From Labia minor (Eukaryota; Arthropoda; Insecta; Dermaptera; Spongiphoridae), in assembly GCA_963082975.1 (NCBI GenBank), contig OY720345.1, positions 12,054,491 to 12,118,490 on the forward strand: DNA of 64,000 nt, written 5' to 3'. This document shows, piece by piece, positions 46,733 to 58,611 of this stretch (the stretch's first letter is position 1; the number at the start of each line of letters is the position of its first letter). The notes under the pieces are model-generated. The model saw only the letters and a list, made by a program, of their open reading frames with translations. It did no database searches and was not told where the DNA came from. Both the position numbers and the translations under genes were made by a program.

Positions 46733-46769
<37 letters not shown>
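46733..46769. repeat. (TA)n microsatellite
   Basis: About eighteen TA repeats. Confidence 0.9.
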
Positions 46770-46770
<1 letters not shown>

Positions 46771-46803
46771 CAAGGTTTATCTAAACTATAAATAACTCTA
46801 AAC

Positions 46804-47090
46804 CAGTGATTCCCAAAGTGAGCGCTACCGCCCCCTTGTGGACGCTGGAGCGATCCAGGGGGGCGGTGATGGTGCCCATTAGGGAAAATTACTTGTATAT
46901 TACTTTTCTATTCTGAGATCAATAAATAGATACATAAATTCAATGTTTCTAATTTAAACCTTTGTTTATAATATTTTGCAAATAGGTACATTTATTTTTC
47001 TGTTTAATTGTTATTAAATTTCCAAGGGGGCGCTGAGTAAATTTTTTTCTGGAAAGGGGGCGCTTGGCCAAATAAGTTTGGGAACCACTG
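46804..47090. mobile_element. hAT MITE with perfect 8-bp target duplication
   Basis: Ends CAGTGATTCCCAAAGTGAGC and GTTTGGGAACCACTG are inverted; CTCTAAAC flanks both sides (46796-46803, 47091-47098). Internal G-runs (GGGGGGCGGTGATGG, AAGGGGGCGC). Confidence 0.93.
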
Positions 47091-47412
47091 CTCTAAACGA
47101 ATGCATGATAATGAATGGTCAGAGGTTCTATTTCTCTTTTTATTTTTAATTTATTATTATTATTTTTTATTTTGAAGAAACGTCATCTGAGAGTACAAAA
47201 TCTTTAATATACAAATATCTCAGGGTCACATTTGTTATTTTTAAAAACTATATTATCATATTTTTAAAAAAAAGCTAATTATGTAATTAATATTATTTAA
47301 AATAAAATGCTATTAAAATGATGAATTATCGATATCTTCAATAAAAAGATTGATTTTTAAAATGAAAGAAAAATTTTTTAAGAAAAAAAATAATGAAGAG
47401 AAATTTATAGTA

Positions 47413-47910
47413 GGGTAAAGTATACAGTCGTTGGCCCCGTGGGGGAGTCATTGGCCCCCTATACACTAAAATAATAAGAGATTTTTTTATTTTAAAAATT
47501 TGCGCGCGCTATTAACTATGGTTATGTAATCATTGGTTGTAATTACTTTAGAATACCTAGACCAATAACTTTAATAGGGGGCCAATAATTGTATTTTTAG
47601 GATTTTTGCGTGCTTATTGAAAATGTCATGAGAAAATGATTTTTTTTTATTCATCAAAATGCTCATAGTATCTATGTTCTGCAAACCTAATTTGACACAG
47701 ATTGTTCAGCAATTTACCCAGATATGCATTAAAGACTGCTAGGAGTTGCTTAAGGGGGCCAACGACTGTATGCTTTACCCTAAGTAGTTATTGAAGTAGA
47801 ACATTTATTCAGTCATGATCAAGAACTACTATTATTCTACTCCCACTACTTTCAATGAAAGAAATAACGTTTTTCTTTGGGTCTATTTTTTATTTAAAAT
47901 TCTTTAGTTA
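47413..47910. mobile_element. Tc1/mariner-type MITE family G, copy 1, with internal terminal repeat
   Basis: TA-flanked GGGTAAAGTATACAGTCGTT start; an inverted end GGCCAACGACTGTATGCTTT then ACCC at 47780. Homology to copy 2 continues another 130 bp (ATTTATTCAGTCATGATC, TCTTTGGGTCTATTTTTTAT) without a final end. Confidence 0.8.
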
Positions 47911-48311
47911 TATTATTTATAATTTATTTCAATCAAATTTGATAAGGATTTTTAAATGTGTATTTTGATAAAAGTCCTGAAATTTTATGATATAACTAAT
48001 AGAGGTTAAGATACATAAATGTGATAATGTGAAAAATAATTAACTAATGGTTGGTTGATGTTTTTTGTAATTAAAAGGTTAATATAATTATTAAAACAAG
48101 ATTATTTAATTAGAATTAATAATAATTCTTATGAATGATATTAGAAAGATAAATCGATATATATAGTAGTTGACATAAATGACTTCCAAAACAATTTTAT
48201 TTATTTCTTTATTGTTATTTTGATGGGCCACCTATGACTTTTCACACAAGAGTAAAACAAAAGTCATCAATTACTATCATCAGTAACAAAAATTAACTTT
48301 TAAATGAATGT

Positions 48312-49508
48312 AGGCCGCGAGATTTTCAAAGTGTGCCGCGAAATTACGAGGCTCTTTTTTTTCAATTTGGTTCTAAAAAAAAAAAGGTAAAACGTTTTTG
48401 GGGCCACTTTTTTTTACATTTATCTATTTTTTTTTTTTTTTTTAATTTTAAATAATTATTTATTAAAATATTTACTTTAGTGTATAATTTCAATTTTGAA
48501 TATTAAGAAAATATAGTATCTAGCGATCAATCTTTTGTTATTCAAAATTAACGTCAATATTCAAATTTTGTGAAAACAAGGAGTTTTAAATTTCAAGATA
48601 GACTTTTAGTTAATAATAATATAATGAAATTTATTGGGAAATTATTAATAATAATAAATGTTAAAAATGAATTTTTATAATTTGATGTAATGTTCAATAA
48701 TAAACGTTTTAAACCGTTAAAAGTGTGCCGCGGCAGTGGCGTACCTAGGGGGGTGCGGTGGGTGCGGTCCGCACCGGGCGGCACTTATCTAGGGGCGGCA
48801 TTTTTTATATTTAGTTATAGTTGTAAAAAGCAACTTATTCATTTCATATTTATTTTTTTTCTTTTTTGAATAATAAATGATTATTATAAGTTTACTATTT
48901 GATTTATATAAATTATGATTAACTATATGATTTCGAATATTATTCCTCGGTGTATATAAATGCATTTTAGTGTAAATTTTGAATTCTAATTCCAAGAACA
49001 GGATAATAATTTTATTTTATTGTATTCATTAAAATTCGTTGAATTCGTAAACGCATCTTTACGATTTTGTTCAGCAATTTTTCCTAACTAAAATTTTTTG
49101 ATATCAGTTTATAAATGTCATTTCTTTTGAAAAGTTTATATGATTACTTTGAAGTGATATACCAATATTTTTTTAAATCATCGATTTTTGAAAAGCAGGA
49201 AGGCGGAAAAAATATAAATATAAATTTTGAGAGTATTATACACGATGTTTCTAGTATGAAAGCTAGAAGAGTAAATATTATATTAATATGTTTACGAGTG
49301 CATACAAATATGTGTAAAAAAATTTACTCTGTGTATTAATTAATATTGATTAAATAACTTAATAATTTATTTATGTGCATTAATTTATAAATACCACTAT
49401 TTGATTGACTTATAATAAAAAGGGCGGCAAACTGGAGATCGCCCCGGGCGGCAAAAGTTCTAGGTACACCTCTGTGCCGCGGTAAAAAAAAAGTTTGAGA
49501 ATCACTGC
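48312..49508. mobile_element. hAT-like element (outer), interrupted by a second hAT element
   Basis: GCCGCGAGATTTTCAAAGTG at the left and AAAAAGTTTGAGAATCACTG at the right, with GTTAAAAGTGTGCCGCGG in common with other copies. Its interior 48446-48710 is also found at 51972-52248. Interrupted at 48734-49474. Confidence 0.7.
48734..49474. mobile_element. hAT element nested in a hAT element, perfect 8-bp duplication
   Basis: Ends CAGTGGCGTACCTAGGGGGG and GTTCTAGGTACACCTCTG are inverted; TGCCGCGG flanks both sides (48726-48733, 49475-49482). The interior is AT-rich. A 74-codon frame at 49115-49339 has no recognised domain. Confidence 0.92.
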
Positions 49509-50824
49509 TCTATACCATTAAAATGGAGACCATTAATTAATTACATTTTTTTTAAAATAATATATACAAATCAATTCATTTCATAGTTTCAGAGATTTAT
49601 TGGTTTTATTATTTTATTCTTTGATGGTATTAAAGAATATTTAATTTGGTAAAATGTATCATACTTGCATAGATATTCTTAATAAGAGAACAAATCCATC
49701 ACAAACACCCCCACGGTTAAAAATAATATTTAAAAATCAATAATACTTTAATTATAATTTGCAATTAAACTTTTACATAATTTGATGTTAATTTACAAAA
49801 TATGGAATATACTAATTAATCACGAGTCCCCACCCAAACTGCTCTTCCAATGTAATTAGTAAATAAACATCTTTTTTGAAATGATTAACTAATGACGAGA
49901 AAGTGATAAATAATTTAAAAAAATCAATTGAAATTAAATATGAAGACTAGTTAATACAATATATAAATATAAAATTTGCCAATTTTGTATTTTTGTTTAG
50001 AATAAATAAATGCATATAATCCAGGTTTATTTTGAATTTTACATTTCCATGTACCCTACATTATATATTTCAAGTCATTTGAGAGTAAAGGTATTGCAAT
50101 ACCGATTGACAATATTGATATGCGGTTTTTGACAGATCTCCATGTTTCAAGTCATTCTAATTCCAAAAAAGTTTGACATATGTGTATGTGTGTGCGTGGC
50201 AGAAATCGGATTAAGATTTCCCACCTCGCCCTTCCATCCACCCCTTCAAGCTCACTATGCCTTGAATCGCTCACTCAATTTGACTTTTCAATAACTTTTG
50301 TATTTCTATTCAATTACTTTTTTAATGTTGTTAAATTATTATTTATCAAATATTTATTTTTTATTTTTTATTCATTTTTAAACCATATCATGCTTACCCT
50401 CCACTTACCGTCCCAATTTCATTCATTCCTCAAGCATTAAATACCATTAATATCACAATAATTATTATATATTAAGTAAAAATTATAATTATTAAATTAC
50501 TGTATATATCGATTTAAAAGTCATATGGGGATACCACATATATTCAACTATTTAAGTTTAATTTCGCCTCCTGAAACTTAGGCAACCAAAACCACCAACT
50601 GATCCACCCGCTATCCATTTCAAATTAATACAACTCAATTTATTTTAAATCTAAATTCATTTCAATTTAATAACTTAATCTTAAAATCAATTTACTTATA
50701 TAAAAATATATGAAAATAAAATTGTGAATAACCCAATAAGTCTCAAAAATATAAAAATACCAATTAAATAGATAAATTATCTAAATTATTAGTTTACTAT
50801 TAAATATATATATATATATATATA
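49509..50824. other. Upstream AT-rich DNA, no gene seen
   Basis: Low-complexity AT-rich sequence. The 86-codon frame at 50180 has no recognised domain. Confidence 0.5.
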
Positions 50825-51114
50825 TTATCAGATTTATCAGGGATATAATCACGTATTTTTGTGAGATTGTTTTCTCGACGTTTCGTCACCCATTTTGGCG
50901 CATTTTGTACTCACTGCGTTGCTATAGTACAAAACCACCCAACCTATCAACCCAAAATCCCGATATTAACCCTTGGTCATACAGACTAAGACCCAGAATC
51001 CCAAAAATATTCCCACCTAAATAATCTCTTGAAAATGCGCCAAAATGGGTGACGAAACGTCGAGAAAACAATCTCACAAAAATACGTGATTATATCCCTG
51101 ATAAATCTGATAAT
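50825..51114. mobile_element. Foldback unit with 82-bp arms and GAAACGTCG motif
   Basis: The left arm 50825-50907 (TTATCAGATTTATCAGGGAT to CCATTTTGGCGCATTTT) is repeated inverted at 51032-51114, with about 120 bp between. CTTGAAAATGCGCC and GGTGACGAAACGTCGAG parallel the head module of the Penelope-like units (CTTGATAA, stem, GAAACGTTG). Confidence 0.75.
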
Positions 51115-51147
51115 AATAATAACAATAACATTCACGGAAACCTAAAC

Positions 51148-51151
<4 letters not shown>

Positions 51152-51186
<35 letters not shown>
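51152..51186. repeat. (TA)n microsatellite
   Basis: About sixteen TA repeats just after the foldback unit. Confidence 0.85.
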
Positions 51187-51188
<2 letters not shown>

Positions 51189-51969
51189 GAATCTAGGTGC
51201 ATTTTTTCTTTCTGTTTATAGATAGTCTTTTTAGATTCCAATGATGCTTTTGACTATATATATTTCTAATATAACTAACTTGACGAAATTAAATTGTTAA
51301 TACATTTAATAAATCACACAAATCAATAATAGATAATAATGATTGGTAGCATAGATATTCAAACCATCATATTATCAGTTGGATTCCGCACTTTATTATC
51401 TCAAACAAAAGGCTCTTTTCTGTAAAAACTAAAATAATGAAAAAAACAATGAGGAGTTGCTGATACAATGAATTTACAAGCTCAGCTAAATCACTTTTTA
51501 ATAATAATATTTAATCTACGTTGAATATCATAATTATATTGAATATTTAATTATTATTAATAATAGTATTATCGACGTTTCAATTCAATTTTTATATTTT
51601 TTTTTTCCTTTTTTATTTACTAATTTATAATTTAAATTTATATAATTTTAATTTATATTTCTAAATTAAAAATCCTAATGTAGAAAGGGACGTGAGAGAG
51701 ATGGGAGAGGATAGGAGTTAGATAGTTGTGGCTCAGGATAGGGACAGTTGGAGAAATGTGATTGCTGCAGCCAAGAACTTTCGAGTTCCGTAGAGCTACA
51801 GAGAGAGAGAGATTTATATATCCACTTAACAAGCTAGAAGTAATCTTTACAGGAATTTTATATAAGCATAATAACAACTAAATACTAAATAACTATGAAT
51901 AAGTAACAAATAATAAATAATTAACAAAATAACGTTGAAAATTTTTGTTCTGTAATTTTGATTCGTTAT

Positions 51970-52627
51970 TTTTAAAATAATTATTTATTAAAATAATTAT
52001 TTTAGTGTATAATTTCAATTTTGAATATTAAGAAAATATACTATCTAGCTAGTCAGCGATCAATCTTTTGTTATTCAAAATTAACGTCTATATTCAAATT
52101 TTGTGAAAACAATGAGTTTTAAATTTCAAAATAGGCTTTTAGTTAATAATAATAATATAATCAAATTTATTGAGAAATTATTAATAATAATAAATGTTAA
52201 ATGTTAAAAATTAATTTTTATATTTTGATGTAATGTTCAACAATAAACGTTTTAGTAGTAATTTATTCTATTATATAAAATATAAATCAAATTATTATCA
52301 CGTTTGACCCATTCGTATGTCTCAGAGCAAACATCTTAAATGTATTTAATGTCTATGTGTAATCTTTTCTTATATTTATTTTTTTTTTATTCATGATAGT
52401 ATATATTTTTTATTATTATTTATATTTATGTGCTAAATTGAGTCCTGAGGTTAAAACGTGCAACTACAACAGTGTAAGTCATTCAGTCATAAAATTCAAT
52501 TCAGAAAGTATACAACAGTATTCTGTGCATTTTCATTATTAATATTTTCGCAGTTAGATTTTTTTTTAATTACATCTAAAGTATTGTTTTCAGAACTTTG
52601 GTGTGTCATAGGTTGCCGACCCTTGAT
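51970..52627. mobile_element. hAT-like element sharing its interior with 48446-48710
   Basis: 51972-52248 closely matches 48446-48710 (TTTAGTGTATAATTTCAATT, GCGATCAATCTTTTGTTATT). The right end GTGTCATAGGTTGCCGACCC then TTG is a hAT-type terminus different from that of the 48312 element. The left end is not resolved. Confidence 0.6.
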
Positions 52628-52791
52628 CTAAGTGTTATATAAAAGTAAAATTTGGAATTTTGTCAAAGAAGAAATTGAAAAAGTTTGACATTGTGAAGTA
52701 TAACAAAAATATTAATTAATTCTGATTTAATCCTTCATTTTTAAAGTAATTGGCAGAGATGCAGAGAGAGATAAAAATATATTTTACTTAC

Positions 52792-52953
52792 AATGCACTC
52801 CTTAGCTATATTCCACAGTTTTGAGTTCGACGTTCTGGCCAGGTAATTGGGCGCCTGACGGCCCGGATTCCCTGGGCGTCGACGTCTTGATGGATTTGAT
52901 CCAACGAATCCGTAATTCAGAAGATGAGGGAGGGAGGAGAGAGAGAGAGAGAT
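52792..52953 (-). other. Candidate upstream exon of FAM13 (5' UTR or N-terminal coding)
   Basis: A GC-rich island on the minus strand ends in a consensus donor GTGCATT|GTAAGT. One frame is open from a TAA at 52956 to the donor and reads NPSRRRRPGNPGRQAPNYLA then RTSNSKLWNIAKECI, ending in phase 0. The possible acceptor above 46572 is also phase 0, so the frame could continue into CGSSCDGMRRP. No ATG lies in this frame, so either an exon further upstream holds the start or this is a 5' UTR exon. The 5' boundary is unknown. Confidence 0.4.
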
Positions 52954-53334
52954 TTAGGGAAGCGAGGTCCAAAGTCAAAAATGAAGTTTTTTTTTTTCAA
53001 TTTGCTATCAATAGAATAAAGAAGGTAAATGAATTATTTGAGAAATTCTTACGTCTTGAGTTAAATCGCGTATCAGTCTCGTTGAAGGAGAAGATGAGGG
53101 TAGGAGGAGGAATGGGAAGAGGGATGAGGAGTGTATATGGTGTGTATAATGAGTAAATGAGAACAGATGTTGTTGGTTAAGGAATGAATAAATGAAATAT
53201 GAAATTGGTTAACTATTGAGCTGTAGGAGTTTGAATGTGGTATGGTTTCTTTCTTAATGGCTGTAAAAATGACTGAATGTATGTTTGTATGGATGTGTGC
53301 GTGTATGTGAGTGTTGTATGTGTATGGAGAGAGA

Positions 53335-53630
53335 GAATTTAGCGCTCTGGTCGTCTGTTCAAGGGTTCATATCCCGGTCGAGGCACATTATTAGGCCTCC
53401 CTACGGCTGCTTGAGGAAATGGGTCGAGACAAGTCTTAAAGTGAGCATGGAAGAGCGGTTCGGCACTGGAAAGAGGTTGGTAGGTCGGGGAAGGTTTTTT
53501 GTGACTATCCCTGAAGAACTCTGAAAGTTACAAGTCGAGGAACAAGCCGACCGAAGGACGGCTAAGCAGCAGCAGCTGCTGCTCGCGGAGTCTTAAACAC
53601 CGCGCTACAACAAACAAAACAAAACAAACA
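53335..53630 (+). repeat. tRNA-derived SINE, family S2
   Basis: TTTAGCGCTCTGGTCGTCTG is followed by a B-box-like GGTTCATATCC, a GC-rich body (GGCTGCTTGAGGAAATGGGT, GGACGGCTAAGCAGCAGCAG) and an AAC/AAAC-rich tail at 53608-53630, typical of a SINE. An open frame here has no protein meaning. Confidence 0.75.
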
Positions 53631-53756
53631 AATGTTAATTATAATATTTAAATAGGCTTAAACAAATATTAATACTTATTATATAATTTTAAAATTTTCT
53701 ATAAAAATGTATATTGTATATGAATCTAAACTATAGATTATTATACAATTATCATT

Positions 53757-54372
53757 TGAGGTCTGTCCAAAAGAAAAGAATTTTTTGTTATGTTGGTACA
53801 CATATGTTTCTCATATGTTGACAATATCAGCCATTTTGGATTAGTAATTTGTTTTTGACAACTGAAAAAGTTAGGCACATTTTGAGTGTTCTTTGATTTT
53901 TTACTTAAAAAAAAATAAGAAATACTACAAAGAAGTTATCCAACATCTGCTTGAAGCATACGGCTCAAACGATCGGAATTGTGGAAAAACAAATGATGGA
54001 TAATGCACCAGCTCACACATCATTGACTGTTCGTGATTTTTTGGAAAAAAACACCACCGTAATCATGTCTCAACCACCGTAAACAGCAGATTTGGCTCCC
54101 TGCGAATTTTTCCTATTCTCAAAACTGAAGTGACCAATGAAAGGAAAGCGTTTTGCCACAATTGATGAGATTTAGTCGGAATGAAAGAACGAGCTTACGG
54201 CCATACCGAAAAGCGCATTTCAGAAATGCTTCGACGATTGGAAGAAGCGTTGGCATAAGTGCATTAAATCTTAGGGGAATTACTTTGAAGGGGACAAAAT
54301 GGATTTTAATGAATAAATAAATACTTTTCGAAATAATTCAAAATTCACTTTTTCTTTTGAACAAACCTCGTA
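53757..54372 (+). pseudogene. Decayed mariner element 3
   Basis: Ends GAGGTCTGTCCAAAAGAAAA and TTTCTTTTGAACAAACCTCG. About 615 bp with a large internal deletion. Fragments of transposase in shifting frames (AHTSLTVRDFL; MSQPP then a stop; KRWHKC) show many disabling changes. Confidence 0.9.
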
Positions 54373-54732
54373 TAATGTCTATGTATTATTTTTATTCTTT
54401 CATTTTGACATAATGAAATTATCCCAGAAGAATGACAAGAAACAATTATATATATATATATAACATTTATAAACATTTTTGAAAAAGAAGGTTATATAGG
54501 AAAATTAACTTTCTGAATATTTAAACTTTGAAATGAGTTAAAAACAAGAAGATACTTTATCACCAATTTTTATTGAATTATATATTCGAATACTTAATTT
54601 GACACAAGAGACAGAAACATATCTAGGATCTTGACTGGAGAAAGAATCTAATTGTAAAATTTCAGAACAGAAGATCATATGAATTCAAAATTTAAAAGAA
54701 ATGTATATAATTAAATCAGTGTTTGACTTCTT

Positions 54733-54990
54733 AAGGTGCCGTCTCCCTTTCGGAGTTTGGCTATCATCATGACTAGGATAGCCTTAGAAGCTGCCTAGCC
54801 ATGATAATTTTTCTTGGGTTTCCCGTTGCCTTCCGCATGTATAGAACCAGGAACTGATAGTTCCTGGAGCCGGAGGCAGCTGATATTAAATTGAATTTTA
54901 TTTGAAAAATTTGTTCTTAGTTGGAATCGAACGCCGACTTCTTGTGTAGAAAATTGCTATGCTACACTCTCGTCTAGCTGCCTCCTTGAT
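54733..54990 (-). repeat. tRNA-derived SINE, family S3
   Basis: Minus strand starts GGAGGCAGCTAGACGAGAGT and contains a B-box-like GCGTTCGATTCC about 45 nt later. The body includes CCTCCGGCTCCAGGAACTAT and ACGGGAAACCCAAG. Confidence 0.7.
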
Positions 54991-55932
54991 TTGACAAATT
55001 AATTAAATCAGTAAAAAAAGTAGGTACTTAAACTCTAATAGTACCAAAAAATATTTAGTAATAAAAAAGAATAAAAGAGTAAATAATATCATAAAGTTCT
55101 ACAGAAGGAATTTTAGATTGAGATAAGTATAGGGACTGATTTCATCAAATTTATCATCTTGGGTCACAAAATTAAAATATATTAAATTATTATTTTAATG
55201 ATTGAATTATATTAATGGATAGGATGGCACGGTACTTGGACTTGAAGGACAGATATTTCAAAATAGAATTCTTTATAGAATTTTTTGAGAGAAAAAGATG
55301 AAGTCATAGAGAAATGGCGGAGAAAAAAAAACATTAGTGAAAACAGATTAATAAGTTTGTAGGTAAACAAATTATCATCTTTAGGATAGTTAAAAAAACA
55401 TTTTTGTAAATATCATTTATATATTATTAATGTAAATCTATTTACTTATTTATTTATTTCAATGCCGATTTGAACTCGAAATTCCCCCAATTTTATGTTC
55501 CTCAACCTACCAACATATACCATAAACATATCGACAATAAAACATGAATGTTTAATAATTAATAAAAAAAAGAAATATCGATTTATTTTTAGATTGTGAA
55601 TGTACTAGTATATAAATTTGTCCATCTCGCTCATGTGACTTGAATTAAATTCATCAAAGTCCCTGATGAGTCAGAAGAGACAGAATTGGAAACACTTTGT
55701 CATATTAAAATGTGAAATAAAAAAAAAGATTTTTTTTATTTTAAAAAATAAATAAGCATTTTTTTTAAAAAAAAAATTATAATCTCAAATATAAATATTA
55801 TGTAATTAATTATAATAAGAAAATAATAAATAATACAATAAGTAATAACAAGTCATAATAATTGTCATATAATTTATATTATGAATTAACAAATATTGAA
55901 TATTTAAATAATTAATACTTCTTAATATATAA
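54991..55932. other. Upstream AT-rich DNA, no gene seen
   Basis: No supported feature. Confidence 0.5.
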
Positions 55933-56357
55933 TGAGCTGTGGCCAGGCATAGAATCGACCGACGATTTAAAAATAATTAAAACCAACATTATATATATAT
56001 ATATATCTATGGAAGTATTTTTTATTTCACCAGTTAGTTTAATGTAATAAAAAATTTCCGATAATGAATATAAAATTAATAATTTGTAAGCTACCACTTC
56101 CAGTTTCCGGATATCTACCAAAAGTTGATGAATTGATGCTATTGATGCAATAAGTAAATATATCAATTTTTATCAAAATCCGTTGAGCCGTCCAAGCAAT
56201 ACACGTCAAAACGGACGCACAATGGACAGACGGACGGACTGACATCATGCTAAAAATACTTTTTTCTGTTAATAAAATGGATGATTCGTGGGGATAAGTA
56301 AAAATCTCCACATGTGGGTGTGAAAACAATACCTTCACTTCTTATGGCCGGTCGGTA
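55933..56357 (-). mobile_element. Family B Helentron-like element, copy 6
   Basis: Plus strand starts GAGCTGTGGCCAGGCATAGA then ATCGACCGACGAT and ends ATGGCCGGTCGGT, in reverse orientation, with a TATA tract at 55990-56006. Confidence 0.85.
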
Positions 56358-57178
56358 AAAAGCAAAATTCCGTAGATATGATATTATTACTTTATTCTTG
56401 TTTTTGATAAAGATGTAAAGATATGAAATTTGTATTGTATATTTATATCAATATAATAATAAGAGATTACATCGTAAAAAATTGTTTTTTTTTTGTTTTG
56501 GTGTATTTTTAAATTCAAAGAACTCATGTTCATCCCTAAAATTTAGAAAATATTAGATTTTTTTATTCTCTTTATTTAATTTTTTAATATTTATTCATCG
56601 AGGCAACACTTTTTGTTTAATATTATCATGTTTATTTTAAAGATGTTAAAAAAAGAGTTTTAAACATGATCGTTAAAAGAAATCTACAAAAATTGATGAT
56701 TTTAAAATATCTACGTGCTATTTATATTATGTATATATATATATATATTAAATATATATAATGAGCTCAATGATGATGATGATTCAAAAAGATTAATTTA
56801 GAATTAATGTTAGGTGATGTTGGTTGGTTTTTTGAGATATAAACAAACACAGATGATTGAAGTAAACTAAATTTAACAAAATTATGATGTGTTTTTTATT
56901 TTAAATAATTTATAGAGTGCTAAAAAAAGCATATATGGTAAATTGAATTATTAAAAACAATTGAACTAATTGGGTTGTTATTGTATAATTTAAAAATATC
57001 AGGTTAAATATAAAGGCAACTTTATAAAAATAAATCACAGAAATAAAAATAGATTTAGAAAAAAGAAAAATTGAAATTTGTGTTATGACCTTACCTACCT
57101 ACATAACAAAATCAAAACTAGATATATTCCAACACTTGAAAATCACATTTAAAATAAAAAAATGTCATCTAAAATAGG
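56358..57178. other. Upstream AT-rich DNA, no gene seen
   Basis: No supported feature. Confidence 0.5.
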
Positions 57179-57251
57179 TTAACTCAATGATTCATAAACC
57201 GTTAGTCCCGGTTTGGTGTTTTCGAAAATGGTTACCCTATTTAAGGGAGAA

Positions 57252-57528
57252 GGCGCCATTGGGTGTGTGGGTAGCGAACCTTCCTCACATTCACATGGCC
57301 CCGGGTTCAAGTCCCGGGCCTGGCAAGGGAATTTCTCTAGCTGGGGTCTATGGGACGGAGTCAACCCAGCCTCCGGGAACAACATTGTGGAAAAGCTACT
57401 TGATAGCTCCTCCGATCAAGAAAATCAAGGTAAAGGTTGAGAGGACCCGTTCTACTGATCATAGGAAAATCATTGATATAACCGGCTTGATAGGCGTTGT
57501 CCTTGCGTAGGACGTACAAAGTCATAAG
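57252..57528 (+). repeat. tRNA-derived SINE, family S1, copy 2
   Basis: GGCGCCATTGGGTGTGTGGG start, canonical B box GGTTCAAGTCC at about 57305-57315, body ending CGTAGGACGTACAAAGTCAT and a T-rich tail. Reverse-oriented sister copy at 43541. The open frames over it are artefacts of its GC content. Confidence 0.9.
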
Positions 57529-57539
57529 TTTTTTTTTCT

Positions 57540-57612
57540 ATTTAAGGGAGCCGCGGAAAAAATCCGATGTATTATGGGAGCCGTATACCGAAAAAGTTTG
57601 GGAACCTCTAGG
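57540..57612. mobile_element. hAT-like terminal fragment
   Basis: GGGAGCCGTATACCG and AAAGTTTGGGAACCTCTAG resemble the terminus at 14172. The SINE S1 copy lies directly before it and may be nested in the same element. Confidence 0.45.
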
Positions 57613-57972
57613 TTGTCATATTTATAATATATATATATAAGTTATATTCATTCAAGAATGGCTTCATATAATTTTCAAGTTTCTTTCTTTGATGACTCAA
57701 ATTATAATGTTTATTAGTAAATGTATAATCCATTTAACAAATTCAATCCAACAAAAGAACTATAAAGTAGATTTTTTACCTTAATCAAATATTAAATATT
57801 TATAAGATAAAACCTAGGGATTCGGGTTTTTGCTAAATTTCAAAAGCTAATACTACCTATTATGACATGATTATTGGTGTTAATGGTATCAGGGACTATT
57901 AGATATTCGTAACGAAAATTTTGGTTTTATTCTTAATATAAGAATTACAAAATTTACAAAAATAAATAAGGT

Positions 57973-58611
57973 GAGTGTCTCCACTCGACTATCTCGCAAT
58001 TTGAATTGGATTAAATAACATATATTAATTTAAATTAAATTAAATTAAATTAATTAAATTATGAATTAAAATTAATAAATAATATTTATTAAATCAGCGC
58101 ATGTTTGGCTTTTGGTTGATGGTACCACGTCATGTGTTGGCGCGTGAGATTTGCAGTGTTAAAAAATTAATTCTGGCACTTTCAGCTATTCAAACAAGCT
58201 GAAATTCTATATATAGCAGTTTTATACAATTTTTAATCATGTGAAAAATTATCAAACATATATCTTTATTTTTACGGTCACTTTAGGTGAAAAAAAAATC
58301 AAAACGTTGTATTTAATGAACCTCTTCCGGTTGAGCTACATTTCTCAAAAGTTGATAGAAAACTACAAATTTTGAATAAAACCCGTATACCAAATTTCAT
58401 GATTCTAGCTCAAACCGTTTTTGCATAATCTTGTCTATATACATACATATATACATACATACATACACACACACACTCACAGAGAGAGACAGACAGACAG
58501 ACATTTTTCTCAGCCTTAGTGAAAATGATCCAGGAACCTTCAAAACGTATAAAAACATCAAAATCTCGACATCAAAAATTTTCGTGATCGCAATACTATC
58601 TCTGGCGAGAG
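57973..58611 (-). mobile_element. Family A Helentron-like element, copy 10
   Basis: Plus strand starts GAGTGTCTCCACTCGACTAT and ends CTATCTCTGGCGAGAG. The microsatellite is at 58436-58500 (ACATACAT, ACACAC and ACAGACAG runs). Confidence 0.88.

Noticed and set aside
49115..49339. 74-codon frame inside the nested hAT element as a captured gene
   Set aside because: Low-complexity Ile/Lys/Asn/Phe translation with no recognised domain.
52821..53156. 111-codon plus-strand frame rich in Arg/Glu
   Set aside because: Runs through a GA-repeat and antisense to the candidate exon; no domain.
53285..53524. 79-codon plus-strand frame
   Set aside because: Lies in a SINE-like repeat, with no protein similarity.
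57179..57510. Frames of 68-107 codons on both strands
   Set aside because: Covered by the tRNA-derived SINE; a frame appears only because of local GC content.
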